From positions 4,556,430-4,620,429 of the forward strand of contig CM041204.1 in assembly GCA_023078555.1 (NCBI GenBank): a stretch of DNA of 64,000 bases, in the 5' to 3' direction. A program made the position numbers and the translations under genes. Positions 1-11,954 of the stretch are shown here, one piece after another; the first letter of the stretch is position 1, and each line of letters begins with the position of its first letter. This DNA is from Ulva prolifera. Lineage: Eukaryota; Chlorophyta; Ulvophyceae; Ulvales; Ulvaceae. The notes below the pieces were generated by a model that saw only the letters and a list, made by a program, of their open reading frames with translations, had not been told where the DNA came from and did no database searches.

Positions 1-80
1 TATACCTGGCGTTGTCCAATCGAGCAGATGCAGACTGCTTCCTGGAGATCTCAACTCAAGTACGCTTGTTCAGCAGGTAG

Positions 81-1105
81 ATGGTAGCGTTGAAGGACGT
101 ACTCACAATATTTCAGAAATGTAATTCATTGTATCGATCGTTCCAGGATGAGCATCTGCTTTTGCTGGCTCGAGTTCAGAGCATTGCCAACATGATCGAG
201 CGACTCCCCGCTCTGGCCAACCCGGCATTCTATCGGCTGTTCTCATCTGACCCCAACCTACATGTCGAAGTTTCAAAACAGCAGCTCAAGGTAGTGGAGA
301 CCACATGGGAGGCAGCGCTGGAATCATTGTGCGGTCTTCCAGAAGTCCATCGCTGTCATCATCCAAAACTGTGGCCCCCTTGGCACAAATTTCCACCTAT
401 CGTCATTGCAGGTCAGAACTGCAGCAGCTCATCCGACAGCTGCGTCGGAGGAACATCGAGCTTCAGACTCTCCTCACGCGGAGCAACCTGAGCGCGGAAG
501 CTCTCAACAAGACTCTAGGTGCCAATCCAAGTATCAATCAAGTGGCAAACGCAATTCAGCACATTTGTGACATGTCAGAGCAGCAAGTCAATGTGGAAGC
601 TGCACTGCTGCAGAAATTGACTTATGATTCGAGTGCATCAGAGACCCAGGCCATTGTGGCTTTTTTCAAAGGTGTGCTCTCTACATACCAGCAAGCACGA
701 TGATCACATGTCGAAAGATCAGGCCGGTGGCTGGGCTTGCTTGTGGGTGAATGACTACTGTCATCAGCCATACACCATGACCCGGTGCGCCGCTGTTGCG
801 CGGGTGCATGACACATCTCACAGGTGCTTGCTTTACATTGCGCGCTGTATGTTGCTCATCTGCTCCAACGGCCGTCTCATCAAGGCACTGCATATTTGAC
901 AGCACTTGTCTTGGGTCATGACACAAGAACAGTCCTGGATCAGCGGTCATTGTACATGGTGTTGACTTGCAGATGCATGGTATGTCCTCCATCACCATAT
1001 GTGAAAGTCCCAAACGGTTTTTTGTATGTAGATACACCGCACATCGACCCCACAGAGTTTGAGATGATGGCCGCACAGATCAGGGACACCGCTGAGCTGA
1101 AGTGA
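81..1105 (+). CDS. Unrecognised helical protein, 3' part of a multi-exon gene
   Basis: I do not recognise this protein. Two exons fit well: 81-328 (may begin further upstream, the ATG at 81 is only the first one seen) and 412 to about 682-703. The intron 329-411 starts GTGCGG, ends TTGCAG and keeps phase 2. The joined product is rich in Leu, Gln and Glu with heptad-like spacing (LLLLARVQSIANMIERLP; ELQQLIRQLRRRNIELQTLL), so it is probably a coiled-coil or helical-bundle subunit. A further exon near 973-1105 reads VPNGFLYVDTPHIDPTEFE and ends with TGA at 1105, but I could not fix the junction between it and the second exon. Without that exon the frame closes at 703. A subunit of a large complex (Mediator- or nucleoporin-like) is possible on composition only. 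Confidence 0.5.
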
Positions 1106-2573
1106 GGCCTCTAGTGATGGCGTGACGCAGCAGAAGTCCCACAAGGCAGCACTGCTAGCACGCAATGCTGCATGCTCAGGAGTTTCGTTGCACCGACTGG
1201 TGTCTCAATGAACTGATCCCACGGATTTGGTGACCTTTAATGGCATCCAGGTGTGTGATCCATTTCCAGAACTGCGGGCGTTGCGATCAGCCGTCGGGTC
1301 TTCTGTGTCGTCGCTTGACTATCTCGAGTGTTACCCCTGCCATGCAGACCCAGGACGAGATGGTGAAGGCGCAGCACAGCATTGCTTTGCCGCAAGACGA
1401 GGCCAGAAATGTTGGTGGGAGGATGGTGCATGGCTGGCCGCCATGGCTACACACTGACCTGGCAGGTCAGCCTGGCCTGGGCGCCCCGACCCGTGCACTC
1501 CTGCCTCGTGCCGGAGGCGAGCGGGCGGTAGACTGTTCGTTTGGTCGCTCGCGAGGACCGCACACGGACGAGAGCATGTGTGGGTTGTCAGGGGGGACAG
1601 GGGAGCGCTTGCCGTGGCAGCTGGGAGCGTTGGCATGCTGTGCGTTAGAGTGGATATACTTGCAGAATGTATCTGAGCGGAGTACGCGCCGTAAGGCTTG
1701 CAAATACGCGCTGCTGCTGCTGTTTCTTTGTGGCTGCCTGCGTTTGTGGAAGGCTGCGTCGCAGGGTCTGCTGGTTTGCCTGCTTGACGTTTCCACCAGC
1801 CACGCAAGCTTTCTCCGTAATCACACTCTATAAAGCACGACTACCCAGGAATGTAATATGTAGTGTCCTGTGCTCTAGTCCATGCAGGAGTGCGGAGACG
1901 CCTAAGAGAACCTAGATTGTACATCATGTCGCATCATCCAACCAGAACTGCCAGGAGACATCGCCGTGCGAGCCTGCTCTGTTAGGTGACTTCATGCTCG
2001 CAGGATGGCAATAGGAAGCTTCCTGGCTTGACATCACGGCGTGGCGACAACCTCCCGTCGTCATCGCAACAAGGAATGCATAGCACAGATGTACAATCTA
2101 GCTAGTTGGATCATATGGTCCTCTTTCTACGCCTATCTTGTGGCGCACACATGAGAGCTGCCATTCGCGGGAGGTCCATGTTTGAACAAAAGCATACGAG
2201 CACAATGCACAAATAAGGGAGCAATTCCGGTTCAGCCGGAGCGTAGCGGAACAGGTGCACAACATTAGATGTCCGAGCGGGTGATCGCGCAGGCACAGCT
2301 CGTTTGCGCTTGTGCACTGCTGCAGGCTGCACGTAAATGCATGGACGATGAAAATCGTCATTGCCGACCCAGCCTGGGGCGGAAAAAATCAAAATCAGCA
2401 CATGAGGCGCCGTCGGGGTCAAAAGATCATAGCTTCAATAATATACCGGCTGTGATCGCATGTTGCCGGGCGGTTTTGGCGGGATTCGCAGTCTTGATTG
2501 TTGCCATACGGAGCAGTAGCATGTAGTTCGACTCATCAACTGTGCACGTAACAGCCTCATCTGACTGCTCAAT
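1106..2573. other. Intergenic, no gene seen
   Basis: About 1.5 kb between two plus-strand genes. Overlapping open frames occur in all six frames (for example around 1240-1833), none with recognisable protein sequence or paired splice sites. The last few hundred bases are the probable promoter of the downstream PELP1-like gene; no clear TATA box is visible. Confidence 0.5.
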
Positions 2574-5500
2574 ATGTCTGTTCTGTCTAGCTGCTTGGAG
2601 GCGTTGCAACTTGTCCCCGCACAGCCAAGCAATGACGACGACGTCTGCCGGCTGCATGCCGGTCTCGTCGCGGCTATGCACGGGCTCAGCTGCCACTTCG
2701 AAACAGAGACTCTGCACGGAGAGTATGAGAAAGTGTTCAAGCAGTGCATAGCTGCAGCTGACCGACTGTGCCGGCTGAAGGAAGACTTCGCGCGCGTCAA
2801 AGGCCTGGACGCGATGCGCCTGGCGATCCAGCACTGCCCTAAGACGCTGTTCCTATCAAGTCTACAAGAGCTTTCTATGAGGGCCAATGCTTCTGCACGC
2901 GGCGCCAGCGTGCCTGCAGCGTGCGCCGCGGCTGGATGCTTGCTTCAAATTTTGCTCAGGCTCCGCACCTACATGGCCGCACAGGGGGTCAAGACCGCAG
3001 CAGCGCAGTGCATCGCCCAGATCATCGCATCTGCGGTTCACATGATGCAAGCTGATCCCGTGGTGATACACCACGGCCTGCTGGTTGCACGTGCAGTACT
3101 GGACTGCATGCCACAGGCAGCTAAGTCCAGCCACACCGCCCTCTCCGCAGCGTGCCACGCCATCATGCAGAAGTCCAGCCTGGCTCTAGAGGATCGGCTG
3201 CATGCAGCGCACGTCCTGGCAGCGCTGCCGGCCTCGCAGAGCACCGCAGACGCCCACAGCCAGCACCTGCAGGGCTTGTTGCACACCATCCACGCAACCC
3301 TCAGCTCCCTCCCCTCACCCGTCACCGATGCAGGCGCAGCGCAAGCTGCCCGGGACATCCTGGGCACCTCCATCCAAGGCGGCTGGTCCCAGAGCTCCCT
3401 CCTCCAGCCTCCAAGGGCGACGTCGCAGCATGTGCCCGTGCCACAGAAACTCGAAGCCATCACCCTGCTCCTGGAGTGTCTCGACGAGACGCTCCAGCGC
3501 CGCACAGAACTACCGGTGCCACTCCCGATGACTGCGCTGGTTCTCCTCGTGTCACGGCTGCTGGCCCACCGGCCGTCTATGGTCCCGCAGCTGGCCCAGC
3601 ACAGCCCCGACGACAGGCTGCAGCTGCACCTCATAGGAGGGCCCCTGCTGAATGCAGGTGCTGCTTCGCGCACTCCCCAGCGCCTGCGGTGCATGTCAGT
3701 ATGGGGGCACTGACTTGTGACCTACGTTAGTGCTGTGCCAAGCAATCGCCCGTGGCGAGGCCGTCACGAGCTGGTGGCGGTGATGCTGCCATGCATGATG
3801 ACCGTACACGATAAATGACCGTACACGATAAATGGTGGCGGTGATGCTGCCATGCATGATGCAGCCGGGACGAGGTCCGTCGCATGTTCTGACAGCCGAG
3901 GCTGTCCACTCTCTGCAGCCTCGCGCACATCATACACCCCTCGCGCTTCTCCTGCTGCATGTCATCTGCCGGCCATGATCGTCCACCCCACGCACCACAC
4001 GCATGCGTTGCGTGTGAATCCAATCGGTGGGCGTGCGCGCGCATGGGTGCTAGCGGCTCCATACATTGACATGAGGTGCCGCGCGATGCATGTGTTGCTG
4101 TGCGCTGCACCCTACGCAACGCAGGCTGGCATCGGCTCGCGGGCGATCGTGCGCACGCCGGTGACGGCCGCCCCCGGTGCAGGCCTCACGCTGCTGCAGC
4201 GGCTGCTCTCGTGGCCGCACCTGCTCCTCCCGATGGCTGCGGCCGTGTGCGTGCTGCTCAGCGAGCTCCTGGGCGACGCCGCCGCCTCGCCGCGCCTGCC
4301 CGCGCACACCCGCGCACACCTCTACCGCGCCGCGCGCGCCGCCCTCTCTGCATACGCGCTCCCCGCCGCAGAGCCCCTGGCCGCGCCGGTGCTCAAGGCC
4401 GCCTGGGCGGAGTTCTGCCACGGCCCTCCTGCTGCCGAAGCGGGCTCCGACCTGCTGTCTGCAGACGGGCTCGCCAAGGGGGCTGCGCCGGCGCAGCCTG
4501 CGCAGGGTGGGGGGAGGCAAGGGATGAAGAAGAAGCGGAAGACTGAGCAGGGGCCGGGTGGGAAGGCCGCGGCGGCGGGTGCGGGTGAAGAGGGGTGTGC
4601 TGCGGCTGTCGAGCATTCGCACCGCCCGGCCAACGCGCAGCATGTGACAGCGTCGCAGGTGCGTGTGCTGTGCGTGCTGTGGCGCCGCTGGTGATGGCGT
4701 CTGCCTGTGCCGGCTACTTGCTATACGCGATCTGTGCGTGTGCGAATTCGCCATCATGAACAATGCAGCACTTGTAGCCACGCTATGCACCCTTGCACAC
4801 TACCGTCTGCGGCACCTGCTGCCTGCAACAGGTCGTGCGGGAGACGACTGAATAGCATGTAACTGGCTGGGGCATGCATGTCGTTGGTCGTAGTCGCAGC
4901 AGGCGGGCGTGCTATCACTCTCCAGGAGATGGGCAGTCCCCTCTGATCTCAGCTCACTGCTGAAGCCCCGCCAACTGGCGCCTGCAGGTGGCGGTGCTCG
5001 AGTGTGTGACTGCGATTCACGAAGTGGCCACAGGCGGCCTGCCAGCAGCGCTCCAGGCCGAGCTGGACGTGTACACGGTGACGATGGTCGGCGCCGCAGC
5101 ACGCAGCGCGCACTTTGCAGTGGCTACGGAGCCACGGATACACACTGCAGTCGCCGCGGCGGCCGTGCTGCGTGCTGCCACGGCGTGTGCTGCGGCGCTG
5201 TGTGCGGCGGGACACCGCCGGGGCCCCCGGTGGCACGTGCCGCCGGAGCTGGTGCTGTTCCTGCGTGGCCCGGCCGCGGACGCCGCGCAGGGGGCCCTGC
5301 AGGAGCGGGCCCTCTGCTTGGCTCACGCCGCGACCGCCAGGGTGGCAGACGAGGCTGCTGCGCGTGTTCCTGTGGACGAGGACGATGCCGCGCATGTGTC
5401 GGACGTTGCTGCCAAGGTTCGCACGGTGATGCAGGTGTGGCGCCCTGCTGGGACGGGTCGTGCTGAGGATGCTGGCTGTGGTGAGGCTGTGTGTGGTGGA

Positions 5501-6355
5501 TCAGTGAGCGAAGGGAGTCCAGATCTTTCAAAAGCTGGTTCTCGCGCTGTAGCTTGCTTCTGTGAGGGATAGCTCAGGCCGTGTCTGCTTGCACAGAGCG
5601 GAAAGCTGGGCCTGGGGTGAGACAATGAAGCTGTGGTGCAGGTGGCACGGCGCCCTGTGCCAGCAGAAGGTCAAGCTGCATCAGACGCTGGCGCCGTATC
5701 CGCAGGTGTACAGCAGCCACCCGGGTTTGCAGGCCCGCAGAGTGTGTGGGGCGTACAGGCTGCCTGGGGCATGGAAGAACGTGCGGTAGCAGGGGGGCCT
5801 GGTGGCAGCGGTGGTGTGGCTGTACAGGGCCATGCCTTGGGCCTTCAGAATTGGCCTGGCAGTGCGAGACAATCCGAACAGCCCACGCAGCCAGGCGGTG
5901 CTGCCGAGCTTGGTCACCATCTGCAAGTGCCGGGGCTTCCGGGGGGCACAGGGAGCATGGGGGGTGCCGCAGGCTTGCATGCGATGGTGCAGGAACCGGG
6001 CCAAGATGGACAAGGTGTACAGGGCCAAGGTGGCTCAAACAGCGGTAGCTACAGGATGATGGATGGTGTTGTGTCGGCGGGAGGGGCAGCAGAGCGTCCC
6101 GCAACCGGGTTGCAACCAAGTGCAGCACAGGCACCCGGTGGTGCGGCAAATGGCGGAGGTCCTTCTGCGATAGAGGCTTCCGCACATCCCACTGACAAGA
6201 CTTTGACAGCATTGCCGTACGTGTCGGGGAAAGACGCAGCTGCAGGACAGGCTGAGGATCTCCTGGCGAGTGGAGCAGTCGTGGCCGGGACGGACGGAGC
6301 AGGGGCAGACAGTGACAGCATTCCCGACATTGATTCAGGATCGGAAAGCGAATGA
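2574..6355 (+). CDS. PELP1: PELP1/RIX1-like ribosome-biogenesis protein
   Basis: Four coding exons, 2574-3657, 4183-4658, 4988-5434 and 5642-6355, give 906 residues; the phases are 1, 0, 0 and every junction is GT-AG with TGCAG or similar acceptors. The family (yeast Rix1, animal PELP1, plant At1g30240-like) is a helical-repeat scaffold of the nucleolar complex that processes ITS2 and matures the 60S subunit. Exons 1-3 encode Leu/Ala-rich helical repeats, including KLEAITLLLECLDETLQRR and LLPMAAAVCVLLSELLGD. A basic stretch KKKRKTEQ near residue 480 looks like a nuclear signal. Exon 4 is a Gly/Gln-rich low-complexity tail ending in the acidic DSDSIPDIDSGSESE, a tail type I associate with plant PELP1-like proteins. 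The call rests on domain layout and tail; overall identity is low. Confidence 0.72.
3772..3861 (+). repeat. Local direct duplication in PELP1 intron 1
   Basis: A 28-bp block beginning GGTGGCGGTGATGCTGCC occurs at 3772-3799 and again at 3834-3861. Between the copies the 17-bp string ACCGTACACGATAAATG is repeated twice in tandem. It lies wholly in the first intron and looks like a small recent slippage or repair duplication. Confidence 0.85.
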
Positions 6356-6679
6356 TTGCAACCAGGCATGCACGTTTCCGTGTCATGTGTTGTATGTCGC
6401 AGGTTTGTATCTGACGTACGTTACGATCGTTCTGGCTGAGTTGCGTGCATGCAATACGTGTTAGGTGTGAAGTTGTGCATTGGGCCGCACACGAACATCA
6501 CACAAACACGATTGAAACGTCACCGGAAGCACTGTACATCATTGCGCTCCGCGTTGTGGGACGTTTGATCGGTGCCGCGTGCCTGAATACACTGTCAAAC
6601 GTCAAGTCTGGGCTGGGGAGGGCTAGTGCGTACGCCGTCCAGATTTGCAGGCAGTTGCGAGGCCTTGCGAAGTGTGAAG
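6356..6679. other. Short intergenic gap
   Basis: About 320 bp from the PELP1-like stop to the first plausible ATG of the ELMO gene. It should hold the 3' end of the former and the promoter of the latter. No conserved protein sequence is seen. Confidence 0.45.
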
Positions 6680-8087
6680 ATGGCTACACGTCGGAGGAAG
6701 GCGTATTCAAGCCGTACAGGTCCGCTAGCATCACGAACGGATGTTCCTGGCACCGTGTCACACATCCGTATGCGTCTTCACACACCTTCCCAGCTCCTAA
6801 GTGACTTCATGCAGATGATCGTAATGGCTCTGTACACGAAAGCTTGCTACCTCAACAGGAGGAGCTAGAGGATCACGGAACGTCGCAAAGACAAGGGCAT
6901 GCACACGCTCAACAACCGCTCATCGGAGCGCTTCTGCATGGTTGGACGTTCTACACTCAGGCCATTTCGGGGGTTTTCGGATGGATCCTTGGGTCTATAG
7001 GTTGGAGCAGCCTCACAGAAGCTCAAATCAGGCAAATCAATGCCTTACGAGCATCCATCAGGCAGAAATTCGATCCTGAAAAGCCAGATCATCAAGTACG
7101 CCAAGTTCAATCCAAATGACTGTCGTCGGTCACTGGTCCGCGTGACGTACCTCTGTATCTGTCCCTCTGATGTCGTTGTCAACCTGATGGGACGCCCCTC
7201 ATTGTGCAGGAGGAGCTAGCTACGTTGTGGAGTCACTGCTTTCCTAATGAGAAGTGGAGCCCTGGTCCCCATGATCGATGGAAAGATGCTGGGTTTCAGA
7301 ACAGCAAGCCAGAGTCGGATTTTCGTGGAGGTGGCATTTACTCCTTGAAGAACTTGAACTACATGGCACAACATCACGACAACACTTTCCAGAAGCTGCT
7401 GTGGAAGAAGGTGGGGCAGCGAGCAGAACTGGAGTACCCGTTCTGTGCGGCAGGTGTGCTTCATCAGGCATATCTCTGGACAATGTGAAGCTGCTGGGCT
7501 GGGTACACCCTGGAATGTCACGTGTGTGCCCATGCAAGCATTTTGAGTAGCGAGGTGCCACCTGGTGCAGCCATGCTTATGCGAACTCCATATTACCCCA
7601 CCATGGGACGGATGAATTGGTCATCGCCATGCTGCAAATGTGGCACAATGTAGCCCTGCGAGTTCTTCTGAGACCGTCGCTAGCAATGTTCTACTCAGTC
7701 GGGTCCCCCCCTTTCAGCTGAAAGCAGACATCCAGGACCAACACCATCTTGACTGTAGGTATCAACATCACATTCCAGCTTGAGGAGATGCTGGAGCTTC
7801 GAACTGCCCACACCACCGAGATGTTGCGAAATGCCCCGACCACACGAGTGGGCATCCACTTTGCTGAAATCCTGGATCAGCACCCTCATGCATTCGAAGA
7901 AGTATACGTGGCTACATTTGAGGTGCTTGATAGGGAATGGCTCTCACGGGGGGCGTCGTACATGGACTTTCCGGTCGTGCTGAAAGCCACTCTGACAGCA
8001 GTAAAGGCGGCTCTCAGCCACCGGCATGAGACAGTGCCAAACTTGAGAAAGCACCTGGGACTTGAAGTGGAACACTCCTTCTTCTGA
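6680..8087 (+). CDS. ELMO/CED-12 domain protein
   Basis: Three exons are firm: 6859-7095, 7210-7453 and 7759-8087, joined in phases 0 and 1 with GT-AG introns; they encode 269 residues. The segment KPESDFRGGGIYSLKNLNYM followed by YPFCAAG and, across the last intron, INITFQLEEMLEL is the ELMO-domain core (DFRG, the NL-Y block, YPFA-GIN). Plant and algal ELMO proteins are thought to act with small GTPases, as GTPase-activating or scaffold proteins. The first exon is uncertain: the ATG at 6680 opens a Ser/Thr/Arg-rich leader whose open frame reaches about 6820, but the only phase-0 GT there (6821) would leave an intron of 38 bp, so the true first junction may be elsewhere upstream. Two exons start with the same GAGGAGCTAG, which is coincidental or a small duplication. 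Confidence 0.85.
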
Positions 8088-9541
8088 GGTTTCCTGGCAG
8101 CTGCACCCAGTCGCCACAGGTGTTCTTTGCACGAAGGATGCAAGCAGTGTCGTCGGCATGTGCTGTTGATCCGCTGCCCACCCACAGCGTTTCCTGTCGT
8201 GGGTTCACCCAACCCTACCTCCATTGACTCGCTTTCAAATCTATCATCAGTTTCAGCAAGGCAGATCTGGTGCTCGCCTTTCCCAACTGGGTGCAGGGAA
8301 ACTTCCGAAAACCATTTATCGTGTACGGTCATGAAACGAACAATGAATGAGTGGGAATTTTGTTTGATCTTGACGTAATCGGTGATTCTTTGATTATATT
8401 GCCTGCGTATCACTGCAAATCAACATAGAATGTGGACGTGTCAGAGTAGCGTATTGCCAAACAGCCAAATGTTGCTCGCAAGACTCAACTCTTTCAATAG
8501 TGATCACTGTAGTCATGGATCAGCTGACTCAGTGCTTTGAGTGGAGATGCATCAGCTGGATGACAATCTGCTCCATTACCTATGATAAGAGTAGGATTGC
8601 ATTCACTTTTCTGAACTAGACCGGCGTTGGATCTATGTACCAATGTGTTTTCTGCGAACCTGCTTATCCGGCAACAAAGCTAACGTCTCAACAGGGTGGG
8701 CATTCTGTCTCATTTGGATTTCTCATCGGCACAGTTATGAAGTGCACGTATGTCTAATGCCAGCGCCCGCAGTTCCTGGCCCTGCATGATGTTGTTCCTC
8801 TCAGAAAGAGAATCCAATGAGCATCAAGTGTTCATGACTTTCATGAAGTGGCCAATACATAAAAAACATGGTAATGTGAGATAGCGTGGAACCTGAGACA
8901 AGGATCGTGTCCAGTTCATTAGGAAACTCAACAACACCCAGGCACCTGCAGGTGACTATTTCTCCATATATGACGAAATTTCGGGGTGCATGGGTATCGT
9001 CCGCCACATTGAGCTCAGAATGTGGCCAAGCCTCGAGCCTCGAGCCGCCTACGTCGGAACCAACGCTCTGGCAGGGGCGATCTCAACCCGATCCTTGAGC
9101 AGCTTGAGCCTGAATGTCCACATGCCGTCCAACAGCAAGCATGCACTCTTGCCTGGGAGACGCCTGCACAGCGTGAGTGTGGCCACTGCACCACCCAGTA
9201 GCCACCTGCCACAGCCCCAGCCACCCGTGATCATGGGCACAGCTGTATGGCTTGGGTGCTGTGACAGCTCCAGGCCCGTGATGCGTGCAAGCCACCAGGA
9301 GTCACCTCAGCACAGAGACTGCACAGCGGCAGCCAGACCTTCACCACATGCTGGTGCAAACCAAGCCACTCGTGTAGCTCTACATCTTCATGTCCTTGTT
9401 TCGCAAAGGCGCACATCTCGCCGGTGGTGCAGCAGTCGCTCTGTGCACTCAGCACCAGCCGCAGCCCCGCAGCCCTGCCACACGGGCCAGGAGGAAGCTG
9501 TGTACGCTGCAAGGCCTCAGGATGCGATCACTTCCAGCATC
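8088..9541. other. Convergent intergenic region
   Basis: About 1.45 kb between the 3' ends of the ELMO gene (+) and PPT1 (-). It must contain both 3' UTRs. Open frames here, including a long plus-strand one over 8990-9721, have no recognisable content and the latter runs antisense into the last PPT1 exon. Confidence 0.5.
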
Positions 9542-11497
9542 TCAGGTCATGTAGTAGTCCAGGATCTCAAACAAGGTGGTGAGGTCAAACTGCATGTGGC
9601 CACCGGGGACTTCCTCCATGAAGAGCCTGCCAGAGCGGTCCATCGCCGCGAGGCCCAGCCAGTCTTCCTTGTACAACGCCTGCTGCCGGAGGGGCACAAG
9701 GGAGGTGCCATTGTACCATGAGAACCATGCGCTGTCTCGTGGGACCACTGCATCCATGCATGCTCGTGAGTACACGCTGCAGCAAACCGTACAGCACATA
9801 GCAAGGGACGGAATGGTGTACAATCTGAGATACTAAAAGGTAACATGCGTGTGCTTTTAGGACACCAACAACCAACTTGGCATGCTCGGCTCTGCAAGCG
9901 TGGCGCAGGTGTGGCGGGTTGAGTGGCACACAGGTGTACGTTTCGAGCTTGTGGGAGAGGAGGCAACAGCGGGAGAGGCATGTATATTGCTGAGAAGGTG
10001 TCTCAAGGTGAAGTTGTTGCAAACCAGCGGCAAAGGCGAATGAGAATTCAAGGCAGCTGAACAGCACCTGTGATGTCTTCCTTGAAACGTACAAGCACGA
10101 GGCGGTCCAGTGCTTGTAGGTTGGCCTTGTACTGCGGGTTGCGGCTCTCTGGAATCTCATTGTTGATGTCTGGCAGGAACGGATTCAGGCTGAGGTAGGC
10201 CTGCAGGCGCACAACTCTGTTCCTTGGATGCAGACAACGGCTTACCGAGACGCAGATAACAGAAACACAACTGGGATACCTGGCTACCCTGCATGCCTGT
10301 GACATCCCACACCGGTACCGGTTGCACGCTGGTTCTTCCTATGAGGCAGACTGTTTCCTCTATGAGGCAGACTGTCGGTGGCGCACTTGCAGAGCTCCTG
10401 GAGCCTTCACATACTGGGCTTGCACAATCCTGCTTCGCACCCAGGGCAAGTAAGCCCACCATCCGAGGAAATTCATGGACTTCTGCATGGAAGCCAAGAA
10501 TGCACACAAATCTGCGGTCGCGTGCAGCCTGCTGCACCATGCCCTTCATGGAATTGGTTGTCGACAAATCAGGTAGCAGCTCTCTACATCAAACCAGCAC
10601 GGAGGATGTGCAATGCTCCCAGGGACAGCAAGGTGAAGATACCTGGCAGATGTATCCCGGCGGTTCTGCTGGTGAAACTTGGCAGCCTGGCAAATTCACA
10701 ATGCCCTGATGCTGACCACCGAACGTTATCAGCGTCTTCACATCTAGACCTTCGTGCCTGCATGCAATCAGTAGATGGCCAAGACTTCGTGCCTCAAACA
10801 CACAGTCTCGAGTACCGGTCACCTTGCCATCGGCATGTTGAGCAGTCCATACGTGCGCCGGATACCCATCCATCGCTACGATCGATTGCGTTGTGCATAT
10901 ACACGCAAAAGTGAAAGCAAGGAATGGATTGGCTGGTGTACCATGGGGTGGCGAATTGAGACCCACTCATGTTTTCCCATGCATGCGACACTGAGGCAGA
11001 CAGACGGGCAAAACCTGCAACGTTGGACCACAGCCCTTGAAAATTGACCTCCTTGACTGAATCCAATCATATTGAATCCTCCTTTCAGATCGTCTTGCTC
11101 CCGCAAGAACCGGCAAACTTTGGCAATTTCTTCATTCATGTCGCCATAGTATGAGCTGGCCATGTCCGAGGCGAAGGAACCGCCCGATCCAGTGTTAATA
11201 CTGATGACCGGAACATCTGAAGTGGTATGCTTGTTAGATCAATCGTGGCGTTTCGCGACCAGAGGATGCTCTAGAGCGGTGATGGCCTTTCAAAGGGCCT
11301 GCGCTCTCGAAGAACATACCATATCGACCTTGAATCGCATCCCTGACTCCACCGATACTGAGAGGGTTGCAGCAAGAATCGCCCATGCCATGCCACAGCA
11401 CCACCGGTAGCACGTTTTTTTTCGCCCCTGCTGACGTAGCATACCCAACCCAGAACAGCAACGACGCAAGCAACATGGAAAGAAACTGCAACATCAT
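9542..11497 (-). CDS. PPT1: Palmitoyl-protein thioesterase 1
   Basis: Six exons on the minus strand: 11497-11329, 11216-11015, 10757-10643, 10482-10387, 10200-10068 and 9747-9542. All are GT-AG, phases 1, 2, 0, 0, 1 close, and the product is 306 residues, the same length as human PPT1. The enzyme removes palmitate from cysteines of proteins in the lysosome/vacuole. An N-terminal hydrophobic stretch ([20 protein letters not shown]) is a signal peptide. Family marks are [12 protein letters not shown], the nucleophile Ser110 in GFSQGGQ, the Asp in FKEDI and the His in PGGHMQF, matching the Ser-Asp-His triad. [17 protein letters not shown] and [19 protein letters not shown] follow the plant-type sequence. 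The start at 11497 has a second ATG directly after it. Confidence 0.95.
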
Positions 11498-11954
11498 ATT
11501 CTGTAGCCAGAATTCAGCAATTACATATCTGGCGTCTCCACGTAGAACCTTCAAGCTGTGGAAGCCAGATTCCCTTTCAAGCTGTGGCACGATGGTGACG
11601 GAATAGACATGCGATCACAGCTTGATCGTGAAACAAAAGAATACTCGCTTTTAGACCGCAAATATCCACCACATCGTTTCGCTTGGATCACGGACGTGCC
11701 TTGTCCGTAGGACGAGTTTTGAAATGGAGCTCAGATGTTTCATGCATGCCATGTTTGATGTGCTTCCTTTGAAATGCTCGAGCTCCAGCGCAGACCAAAC
11801 CAATATAAGCGGATGGCTTATTTGAGCATCAAAATGTCATCAGCTGGCAAATCTGCCGTCGCTAAGGCGTCATGTGTGAAGCGGGCGCCCACAGTGTTGG
11901 CATCGTATCCAGAGGTTGATCTATTTGCCGCGATCGTAGATATTTCCAAACGCC
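11498..11954. promoter_or_regulatory. Divergent intergenic region PPT1 / unknown gene
   Basis: About 460 bp separate the PPT1 start (minus strand) from the ATG at 11955 (plus strand). A second in-frame-open ATG at 11834 starts a Ser/Lys/Ala-rich reading frame that ends at 12004 and could be part of the downstream gene's 5' end. The shared space is a likely two-way promoter; no specific element is identified. Confidence 0.35.

Noticed and set aside
10336-10376. Short direct repeat TATGAGGCAGACTGT as a regulatory pair
   Set aside because: It lies in a PPT1 intron and looks like a simple slippage duplication.
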